DNA from: CAWIVH01 sp963839475
GTDB lineage: Bacteria > Acidobacteriota > UBA6911
Direction of reading: 5' to 3'
Assembly (NCBI GenBank): GCA_963839475.1
Contig: CAWIVH010000001.1
Span: 930,001-994,000 of the forward strand
DNA length: 64,000 nt
Shown here: positions 9,869 to 17,900 of the stretch, piece after piece
Layout: the number at the start of each line of letters is the position of its first letter
How positions within the stretch are numbered: the first letter of the stretch is position 1
Program-made: the position numbers and the translations under genes
The notes under the pieces: generated by a model
Told to the model about the DNA's origin: nothing
Database searches by the model: none
The model's input: the letters and a program-made list of their open reading frames with translations, nothing else

Positions 9869-11713
9869 ATGAACATCCTGGGAATCTCGGCTTATTATCA
9901 CGATTCGGCTGCCGCGATCGTCCAGGACGGGCTGCTCGTCGCCGCAGCCCAGGAAGAGAGGTTCAGCCGCATCAAGCACGACGCATCCTTCCCGTCCCGC
10001 AGCGTCCAATATGCCTGCCGTGCGGCGGGCATCGACGCCAGCCAGCTCGACTATGTTGTCTACTATGAGAAGCCGCTGCAGAAATTCGACCGTCTCCTGG
10101 AAACCTACCTAGCTTATGCTCCGCGAGGCTTTGCATCCTTTGCCGCAGCCATGCCCCGCTGGCTGGGACAGAAGCTCCGGCTGAGGAAGATGCTCCGTTC
10201 GGGAATCGGGAAGGGCTACCGCGGGCCGATCGTGTTTGTTGAGCACCATGAATCGCACGCGGCCAGCGCCTTCTACCCATCCCCTTTCGATGAAGCGGCT
10301 ATCCTCACCATCGACGCCGTAGGGGAATGGGCGACGGCAAGCATCGGCAGGGGGCGCGGCAACCGGATCGAAATACTCCAGGAAATGCATTTTCCTCACT
10401 CTGCCGGCCTGCTTTATTCGGCTTTTACCCATTACTGCGGATTCAAGGTGAACTCGGGCGAGTACAAGCTGATGGGTTTGGCTCCTTACGGCGAGCCGAT
10501 ATACAGGGACCTGATCCTGGAGAAAATCGTCCGGGTCAGGGACGATGGATCTATCTGGCTGGACATGTCCTTTTTCAATTTCGCGGCCGGCCTTACCATG
10601 ACTTCCGCGGCGTTTCACGCCCTTTTCGGCGGCCCGCCGCGCAACCCGGAAAGCGACCTTACGCAGCGGCACATGGATATCGCCGCCTCGATCCAGGTGG
10701 TACTCGAAGAGATCATGCTCAAAATGTGCCGTCATGCGAGGGAACTCACCGGGATGTCCAATCTCTGTCTGGCGGGCGGCGTGGCGCTCAATTGCGTGGG
10801 CAACGGCAAGATGCTGCGCAGCGGATTATTCGACGACCTATGGATTCAGCCGGCGGCGGGAGATGCCGGCGGGTCGGTTGGAGCAGCCCTTTTCGTATGG
10901 CACCAGCTGCTCGAAAGGCCCCGGGAGACGCAGGCCAGAGACAGCCAGAGGGGAAGCCTGCTTGGCCCGGCTTTCAAAGAAGAGTCGATCCGAGATTTCC
11001 TGGACGAGCGGAATATTCCCTACAGGCATTTCGAGGCGGAGGAGGATTTGACTCGAGCCGCCAGCAAGCTTCTGCAGGAAGGCAGCATCCTGGGGTGGTT
11101 TCAGGGGCGGATGGAATTCGGACCGCGTGCCCTCGGCTCCCGCAGCATACTGGGCGATGCCCGGCGCCCGGAAATGCAAGCCAACATGAATCTCAAAATC
11201 AAATACCGCGAGTCGTTCCGCCCCTTTGCGCCGGCGGTGCTGGAGGAGCGGGCCGGGGAATGCTTTGAGTTGGACCGCCCCTCCCCATACATGCTCCTGG
11301 TCGCACCGGTTCGCCGGGAAATCCACCGTCAGCTTTCCCAGGAAGAGCAACGGAAGCAGAAGGATCCTGATCTGCGCAAGCGCGTGAACGTGGTGAGGTC
11401 GGAGTTCCCAGCCATCACCCACGTGGATTACTCGGCGCGCATCCAGACCGTGGATCAGGATCGGCACGGCCGCTTTTACAGGCTGCTCCGGCAATTTTAC
11501 GACGACACAAAGTGCCCGCTGCTGGTGAATACCAGCTTCAACGTCCGCGGCGAGCCGATTGTCTGCACCCCGGCTGATGCTTACCGGTGTTTCATGAACA
11601 CGGAAATGGACGCGCTCATTCTGGAAAACTGTCTGATGCTCAAAAAAGATCAGCCCGACCGGCCCGGTGAAACCGAAATGGAAATCTACCGGTCGGCTTT
11701 CAGCCTTGACTAA
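9869..11713 (+). CDS. NodU/CmcH/SxtI-type O-carbamoyltransferase
   Basis: Transfers a carbamoyl group from carbamoyl phosphate, through a carbamoyl-adenylate, to a hydroxyl of a sugar or small molecule; 614 aa, usual length. The N-terminal Kae1/ASKHA-like domain starts MNILGISAYYHDSAAA and has HHESHAASAFY near residue 125. The C-terminal YrdC-like domain has FGPRALGSRSILGD near 417-430 and ends with the NTSFNVRGEPIVCTP motif. The ATG at 9869 matches the family start; a TTG at 9857 adds four residues. The next genes on this strand are SxtJ-like and SxtK-like, the same set that follows the carbamoyltransferase SxtI in saxitoxin clusters, but no saxitoxin core enzyme is present here, so a surface glycan or secondary metabolite is the more likely acceptor. 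Confidence 0.93.
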   Translation: MNILGISAYYHDSAAAIVQDGLLVAAAQEERFSRIKHDASFPSRSVQYACRAAGIDASQLDYVVYYEKPLQKFDRLLETYLAYAPRGFASFAAAMPRWLGQKLRLRKMLRSGIGKGYRGPIVFVEHHESHAASAFYPSPFDEAAILTIDAVGEWATASIGRGRGNRIEILQEMHFPHSAGLLYSAFTHYCGFKVNSGEYKLMGLAPYGEPIYRDLILEKIVRVRDDGSIWLDMSFFNFAAGLTMTSAAFHALFGGPPRNPESDLTQRHMDIAASIQVVLEEIMLKMCRHARELTGMSNLCLAGGVALNCVGNGKMLRSGLFDDLWIQPAAGDAGGSVGAALFVWHQLLERPRETQARDSQRGSLLGPAFKEESIRDFLDERNIPYRHFEAEEDLTRAASKLLQEGSILGWFQGRMEFGPRALGSRSILGDARRPEMQANMNLKIKYRESFRPFAPAVLEERAGECFELDRPSPYMLLVAPVRREIHRQLSQEEQRKQKDPDLRKRVNVVRSEFPAITHVDYSARIQTVDQDRHGRFYRLLRQFYDDTKCPLLVNTSFNVRGEPIVCTPADAYRCFMNTEMDALILENCLMLKKDQPDRPGETEMEIYRSAFSLD

Positions 11714-11810
11714 TACGAGAATCGGGGACCTGTTCCAAATTAGCTCGAATCTGTTCGTAAGTATGTTGATTTTATTGGGCTTTATGTGAGCTTTTGCTCT
11801 GCCGTTTCGT

Positions 11811-12198
11811 TCATGTGGGTCCGGGCTTCAGCCCGGACTCTGGAGTTTATACATTTGCCAGAGGTCAGCCTTGATATGTACAGGGTGAGGTTAAAAGAAT
11901 CAACCTCTATGGAGCGGGCTTACAGCCCTTTTTCCTCTGCCCTTTTTAACTCCTGGGGCGTTGCCCTCCCGCGTCGCGGGATCTGCGACGAGGCTGGTAT
12001 GGGATCGCGCTTTCAGCGCTTACAATTTGCTGAATAATAGGCCTTTATGGAATATGAAGGGCCGAAGGCCCGATTTCATACCAGCCCAGGGCGAAGCCCT
12101 GGGGTTCAAGCCAGCTCGACAGAGAGGGCTGAAAGCCCGATCCATAATGAATCGTTTTCAGGTTTTGAGACAGCCTGTGAAGCCCGGACCCCACATGA
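11811..12198. repeat. Nested palindromic repeat (239-bp TIR element inside a larger inverted repeat)
   Basis: Within the 571-base gene-free gap 11714-12284 lies a 239-bp element at 11908-12146 with 22-bp imperfect terminal inverted repeats (left starts TATGGAGCGGGCTTACAGCC; right at 12125-12146 is its complement with a few mismatches). Inside are further hairpins (GGGCCGAAGGCCC, CCCGCGTCGCGGG, and ggctggtatg paired with cataccagcc). A second 239-bp copy is at 24006-24244. Around this copy is an outer inverted repeat: TCATGTGGGTCCGGGCTTCA (11811-11830) and its complement at 12178-12198, absent from the second copy. GTCCGGGCTTCAGCCCGGAC at 11819-11838 is itself a perfect palindrome. No coding potential is evident; it resembles a MITE or REPIN-like non-autonomous element. 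Confidence 0.82.
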
Positions 12199-12284
12199 GT
12201 CTAGGCTGTAAGGCACGGATTAATTTTAACAAGCATGATTCGCTTTAACCCGTCGGAGTTATTCAACAAGGTGAATAGACGCGC

Positions 12285-12725
12285 ATGGTAAATCTGTTGC
12301 CGGAGATTCATTGGAATCCGAAGGCGGAAGAGCTGCGCCGATTCTGCGCGCGGACGCTGGCCGGCACCCTGTCCGCGGGCCTGTTGGCCAGCGTCGCCAT
12401 CACTCTTCAATGGCCCGGAGCAGCCGTGCTTGGTCACTTCAGGCTCGGGATGTTTTTGGCTGCCGGACTCGCGCTGGCCGGTCTGTTCTGGCCGGCTGCT
12501 GGCCGCCAGCTTTACCGCACCGTCCACGGCCTGAGTGTGCTGCTGACCTGGCTTCTATCCGGGTTCATACTGGCTTTGTTTTACTATGTGATCCTGAGCC
12601 CCGGCGCACTCTGGCTTCGAGCGCTGGGCCGGGATCCGCTCCGGTTGAAACGTTCTCAGGAAAGGTCCATGTGGCTGGTTCACCGGTCACCAGAGAATGT
12701 CCGGCAATATTACCGGCAATATTAG
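12285..12725 (+). CDS. SxtJ-family membrane protein
   Basis: A 146-residue protein with two hydrophobic pairs: about 26-47 and 53-68, then 83-105, and a basic C-terminal tail ending in YRQY. The opening IHWNPKAEELRRF and the ending LGRDPLRLKR match what I know of SxtJ, a small membrane protein of unknown function found next to SxtI-type carbamoyltransferases. It lies downstream of the carbamoyltransferase, separated by the palindromic repeat, so it may have its own promoter. Its TAG stop lies within the AGGA ribosome site of the next gene. It could help couple carbamoylation to membrane-bound substrate; that is inference. Confidence 0.82.
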   Translation: MVNLLPEIHWNPKAEELRRFCARTLAGTLSAGLLASVAITLQWPGAAVLGHFRLGMFLAAGLALAGLFWPAAGRQLYRTVHGLSVLLTWLLSGFILALFYYVILSPGALWLRALGRDPLRLKRSQERSMWLVHRSPENVRQYYRQY

Positions 12726-12731
12726 GAACTT

Positions 12732-12929
12732 ATGGAAAGAAAGAATGAATTCGGCACCCGGTTCGAGTCCCAGGCCGACGAGAAGGGATTTATCTCCGAG
12801 TTCTGGGAGTTTCTGGGCCACAACAAAAAATACTGGATGATTCCGATCATAATAGCTTTGCTGGCGGCAGGACTGCTGGTACTGTTTTCCAGTGCGGCCT
12901 CCCTGCCGTTCATCTATACCCTCTTCTAA
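12732..12929 (+). CDS. SxtK-like / DUF5989 small membrane protein
   Basis: A 65-residue protein with a charged N-terminus, the motif FISEFWEFLGHNKKYWMIPI and one membrane helix (about 36-56), ending in FIYTLF. The FWEFLRxNKKYW-type motif is typical of DUF5989/SxtK, which accompanies SxtJ and O-carbamoyltransferases. It starts 6 bases after the SxtJ-like stop, with AGGA as ribosome site. Known families give no biochemical function; I infer a small partner of SxtJ or of the carbamoyltransferase at the membrane. Confidence 0.85.
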   Translation: MERKNEFGTRFESQADEKGFISEFWEFLGHNKKYWMIPIIIALLAAGLLVLFSSAASLPFIYTLF

Positions 12930-12941
12930 AGCAAGGGTATA
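12915..12941 (+). other. Perfect 8-bp hairpin over the SxtK-like stop
   Basis: TATACCCT at 12915-12922 and AGGGTATA at 12934-12941 are exact complements with an 11-base loop that contains the stop codon of the SxtK-like gene. No U-run follows, so it is not a typical intrinsic terminator. It ends 9 bases before the cyclase start and could tune or stabilise the transcript there, or be an operator. Confidence 0.45.
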
Positions 12942-12950
12942 AGGGCATCG

Positions 12951-14768
12951 ATGAAATCCAGAAAGAAGCTGGTCAGGATCCTGATATTTTTCATCTCGAC
13001 CCTGTTCTGCACGGCCGCTGCCACCTATGTCGGCCGTTCGGCAATCGGGCAGTGGCTTGAATTGCGCACCTACGATCTTCGCTTCAAGTTGCGCGGTCCG
13101 CTCCCCCAATCCGAGAAGGCGCCGGTAACCCTCATCGCGATTGATGAAGAAGCTTTCCAGCAAATACCCGATCCTGTGATGTTGTGGCATGGAACCTTCG
13201 CCCGGGCCATCGACTATCTGGTTTCGAAAAATGTCGCGGCGATCGGGATCGATTTTCTTTTCGCCGATATCCGCCGGTTCGATCCTGAAGGGGAAAGGCG
13301 CTTGAGCGCAAGCCTCATCCAGGCAGGAGCCGCAGGAGTGCCTGTGGTGTTGGTTTACCGGATCCGGCCGGATGGGCTCGAGCAGCCCACGGAGGCGGTT
13401 CGCTTTGCGGCGCTTGCGGCCGGACATGAGCTCGCCTACGCCAATCTCACCACGGACAGCGACGATTTCGTCCGTCGCCAGGAGATCTTCGGTGTGGGTG
13501 ATGACAAAGAGCCGCGGCGCGGACTCGCTTTGGCGTTGGCGGACGCCTACGCAAAAAAGAACAACTTCCAGGTAGCCGGCATCACCGACCCGATAGTGTT
13601 GATCAATTATCGCGGGGCCCGGCATTTCAAGCGCATCTCTTTTGCCAGGATCCTCCGCGCCGCAGAAAAAGGCGAGGCGCTGTCCCCCGGTGAAGACCTC
13701 CAGGGCCGCATCGTCCTGATTGGCCGTGTCGGCCTTGCCGGCGATGAGGATCTCCACTCCACTCCGCAGTATTTTTCGCCCGTCGTCGCGCCGGGCGAAA
13801 GCGTGCGCACCCCAGGCGTGGAGATCCACGCCAATGTCATTACCACCCTGCTTGAAAACAGCGCTATCCGAACCGTGTCGCCCTTCCGTCAGTTGATGAT
13901 CACCCTCGCCCTGGTGGTTGTCGTCTCGGTGTTCTGCTACAGACTGTCGCTCTTTGTGGCACTCCCGGCAAGTTTCGCGGCCGTCCTGTCCTTCCTCGCG
14001 ATCGCTATGCTCTACGAATTTCAACACGGCTGGTGGATCCAGGTCCTGCCACCGATCCTGGGGGCTTTTCTTGCAATAGGCGCAGCTGAAATTGCTAATT
14101 ACTGGACCGAGGGGCGCGAAAAAAGGCAGCTGCGGAGCCTTTTCAAGCGTTATGTCAATGACCAGGTGATCGAGAAGATTCTGGAATCGACGCACAGCCT
14201 GGTCCTGGCCGGCGAGAGAAAGCTTGTAACGGTGCTGTTCGCCGACATCCGGGGATTCACCACCCGTTCGGAAAGGGCCCCGGCGGAAGTGATCGTGAGC
14301 GACCTCAACGAGTATTTCACGGCCATGGTCTCCGCGATCCAGAAGCGGGGAGGCATGGTGGACAAGTTCATCGGGGATGGAATCATGGCCATTTTCGGCG
14401 CCCCCGTGGACGACCCCGACTCCGCCCGCCACGCCATTGAGGCGGCGCACGATATGGTGTTGGAGCTGGCCGAAGTGAACCGGCGCCTCGCGGCCAGGGG
14501 CTCCCAACCCATCGCCATCGGAATCGGATTGCACAGCGGCGAGGCCCTGGTGGGAAATATCGGATCGGCACAAAAAATGGAATACACGGCGATTGGAGAT
14601 GTCGTCAACGTGGCCTCACGCATCGAGGGGCGGACGAAAGAACACAAGGCCTCAATCCTGATCAGCGGCGAAACCCTGCGGGCGGCAGGAGAAGGGATCA
14701 GCGCGAAGTATATCGGCAAGGAACTTCTCAAAGGCAGAGCCGAGCCAATCGAAATCTATCGAGTGTGA
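12951..14768 (+). CDS. CHASE2-domain class III adenylate cyclase
   Basis: Membrane receptor cyclase of 605 aa producing cAMP. Order: one N-terminal membrane segment (about 8-28), an extracytoplasmic CHASE2 sensor (about 30-310; LRTYDLRFKLRGP and AAIGIDFLFAD are typical), three membrane segments (about 316-382), and a catalytic domain (about 424-560). Metal-binding Asp residues are in FADIRGF and FIGDG; the Lys of VDKFIGD and the Asp of IGDVVNVASR fit ATP rather than GTP; Asn and Arg of VNVASR are the transition-state residues. All key positions are present, so it should be active. It starts 21 bases after the SxtK-like gene on the same strand, so cotranscription with SxtJ/SxtK is likely, which is an unusual pairing. 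Confidence 0.93.
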   Translation: MKSRKKLVRILIFFISTLFCTAAATYVGRSAIGQWLELRTYDLRFKLRGPLPQSEKAPVTLIAIDEEAFQQIPDPVMLWHGTFARAIDYLVSKNVAAIGIDFLFADIRRFDPEGERRLSASLIQAGAAGVPVVLVYRIRPDGLEQPTEAVRFAALAAGHELAYANLTTDSDDFVRRQEIFGVGDDKEPRRGLALALADAYAKKNNFQVAGITDPIVLINYRGARHFKRISFARILRAAEKGEALSPGEDLQGRIVLIGRVGLAGDEDLHSTPQYFSPVVAPGESVRTPGVEIHANVITTLLENSAIRTVSPFRQLMITLALVVVVSVFCYRLSLFVALPASFAAVLSFLAIAMLYEFQHGWWIQVLPPILGAFLAIGAAEIANYWTEGREKRQLRSLFKRYVNDQVIEKILESTHSLVLAGERKLVTVLFADIRGFTTRSERAPAEVIVSDLNEYFTAMVSAIQKRGGMVDKFIGDGIMAIFGAPVDDPDSARHAIEAAHDMVLELAEVNRRLAARGSQPIAIGIGLHSGEALVGNIGSAQKMEYTAIGDVVNVASRIEGRTKEHKASILISGETLRAAGEGISAKYIGKELLKGRAEPIEIYRV

Positions 14769-14958
14769 CTCTCCCGGAATCTACGCATCCGATACTACCC
14801 ATCAAATGTGGTAAAATTCCCAACACGGAAGCTACTATCTATTATGAGATGAACGGTGTGGGCGGATTCTTTCCTTGCGATCCGCGCGCCAATTTTTCCG
14901 CGCATATACAGGTGCGCCGACTGCTTGTCGGGATAGCGCGCCGGGGATGCTTGCAGCC

Positions 14959-17900
14959 ATGAAATTCTCTCGAATTTTCACCATGACTGCCGCTTTGCTT
15001 CTACTCGCTTCCTTGCCGGCTGTGCTTTTCACACAGTCACAGCTCCAGGTCGGCTACACTCTCGTTTCGCCCGGCCAAGGCACGGCGGCGCCGGTTGGGT
15101 CCGCACTTTTCAGCTACACCAACGCTCAAGGCGTGCTTGTGAGCCAGGCCGGCGTAGGAGCCTCCGAACCTATCCTCTCAGGCAGGCTGTTCGTGGACCA
15201 GGTCGGGACGGATACTGGAATCGCGCTGGTGAATCCGTCGGTCCAAACCGCGAACATTGTTTTCACATTGAGGGATTCCGCAGGCAGCGAGGTTGCAAGG
15301 AAGACAAGGCAGCTTGACCCTGGCTGCCATTTGCCGACGTTCGTTACGCAGCTGATGGGTCTTTCCCTCACCGGCTTCAGCGGCAGCCTGACCTTCGAGA
15401 GCGATCAGAAGCTGGCCGCCATAACGCTGCGCCAGGCTCAGAAGGGCGGCGATCCTATGTACACGACCTTGCCTGTTGCCGACCTTACGGCCCCGGCGAC
15501 AAGCCAGCCAGTCGTGTTTCCACAAATCGCGGCAGGAGGGGGCTACGGAACCCAGCTGGTTTTGATTAATACATCCTCCCAGAAACTTACCGGCCGGATC
15601 GTGTTCACCGGATCGGATGGTAAACCCCTTTCTGTCCGCCTCAAGGATTCGTCTTCCTCTCAGTTCCAGTACGCCATAGAGCCGCAGGGAGTCTACCGGG
15701 CCGAATTCGACCGCCCGGAGGGTTTGGCCGCCGGCTATGCGGTGCTGACGCCGGATACCGGGACGCCCACGCCATCCGGAACCGCCATCTTCCGGTACAG
15801 TCAGAACGGCTCCCTGGTGACCGAGGCGGGAGTGGCGGGAACAACACCCACAACATCAGCGCGAATTTTCGTGGACAACGCCGGCTCCTACACCGGTGTG
15901 GCTTTGGCCAACCCATCCGATCAACCTGCACTCATCACTTACGCGCTCCTCGACCGTTTCGGCTCGCTGGTGGACTCCACCACCAGGACGCTGCAGGCCC
16001 GCAACCATATCGCGATCTTCGCTCACGAACTGTTTCCTAATCTCGTTCCCGGCTTTACCGGCCTTCTCGAAATCAACAGCCCGGTGCCGGTTGTCCCGAT
16101 TACGCTCAAATTGACCAACAACGAGATCAACGAGCCTATCCTGACAACCTTGCCGGTCGCTGATTTGACGAAGGAAGCCAAAAATACCAGCTTCATTTTT
16201 GCCCAGATCGCCATTGGCTCGGGCTTTTCGACCCGCCTGATTTTCCTCAACACCAGCAAAACCAAGGCCGACGGCGGAACCCTGAGCTATTTCCAGTCCG
16301 ATGGCACCCCAATGACCATCCCCCAAGGGGGAAAAACCGGCAGCCAGTTCACCTATTCGTTAACGGAAGGCGGCGGCGCTCAGTTCCTGCCCGGCAATGC
16401 TCTCAAAGCAGCTTCGATTATCATCGTGGACTCGATGTCGGGGACCGGCACCGGCGAAGTCAGCGTAAACGAAGGGAACTCCTTCCGCCCGAGCCTCCTG
16501 GTAACGGATTCAGCCGGGAAGGTGCGCGACGACTTCGATCTGCAGTTTTCCAGCCTCAGCACGGATGTCGCAACGATCGACACTACGGGCAATATCCAGG
16601 GCAGGAAAGCCGGATTCTCCACCCTGACCATTGCAGCTGGAGACGTCATTACTACGGGCACGATCACCGTGGTCTCGGTTAAATCAGGAGTCGTCGGATT
16701 CGAAATAACCGGAGTGGCCCAGGACCTGGCCCGCCGCATCTACATGGCCAATTCCAGGGATAGTTCCATTCTGCTGGCGCAAAGTGTCAGCGAGGCTCCC
16801 GAGACCTATGCCGGCGTTCCCAAGAGCCCGGGACTGAAAAACGACGCTCGCCTCCAATCGCTTTTCCGGAATCCATCGTTTCTCGCCTTCGACCAGGCTC
16901 AGGCCACACTATACGTGAGCGATAGCTCCAATCACGCGATCCGCCGGATCTTTGCCGGCGCCGCGGGAAAAGTCGACACCCTTTCCGGAACAGGCGCCGC
17001 AGGCGGTGCCGACGGCTCGCTGGCGCAGGCTTCTTTCAACACCCCTCAAGGCGTCGCCCTGGACACCCGGGGTAATCTTTGGGTGGTCGATTCGGGAAAC
17101 CACACTATTCGAAGGATCGACCTTGCAGACAAAACCGTTGTAACCATCGCTGGCAAGCCCGGGAGTACGGGAGCGCAGGACGGTAAGGGAGATCAGGCCC
17201 GATTCAACACGCCCGTGGGAATTGCGCTCGAATCGGAGCCGCTCGCCAAGCAGCTCGAGCGGGAAATAAACGGACTGCCTCCCCCGCCGATCAGCTTCAT
17301 CGTGGCCGACAGCGGGAACCGGACATTGCGGCGGGTCAAGGAAACCGGTGAAGTTGAGACGATCCGGACTTCAACTTCGAGCCCCGCTCAAGGGGCGCCA
17401 GGCGCTCCCTCAAAGCTTGAGGCCGCGAATTCCACGTTGGATACCCCCACGGGCGTCTACGTCGACGGCGTGGGGAATATCTATGTCAGCGAACCATCCA
17501 GCAACCGGATACGCGTGCTGCTGCGCAACGGGACCCTGGTGCCGGTGTCACAGGCCAACACCTTCCGCTCGCCAAGGGGCATAGTGGTCACGCAGAGCGG
17601 GAAGGTCGTCATCACCGACAGCAGCAAATCGGCGCAGGAGATTTCGTACGGCGCACCCCTGATCACCGAGATCAGCCCCAGCCACGCAAACAGCCGCGGG
17701 GGAACCGCCATCACGGTCAAAGGCAAAAACTTCTCGGCCGATTCGGTATTGCTGGTAGGAAATGTCGCGGTTCCCGACCGGAAGGTCGTAAACTCCGAGA
17801 CCATCACCTTCACCCTGCCAGCCGTGGGCAGCGGCCGAACCACTTTGTCGGTAATCAACCGGGGCGGTCTGGGGCAAAAGCAGCTGATCATCGACGCCAT

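Noticed and set aside
12687..14573. 628-codon open frame antisense to the CHASE2 cyclase
   Set aside because: Composition is His/Gln/Arg/Gly-rich without domain motifs and the opposite strand has a complete cyclase; it is a GC-rich shadow frame.
8602..14768. Saxitoxin biosynthesis cluster
   Set aside because: Only SxtI/J/K-type genes are present; no SxtA-type polyketide-like enzyme, amidinotransferase or other core genes occur.
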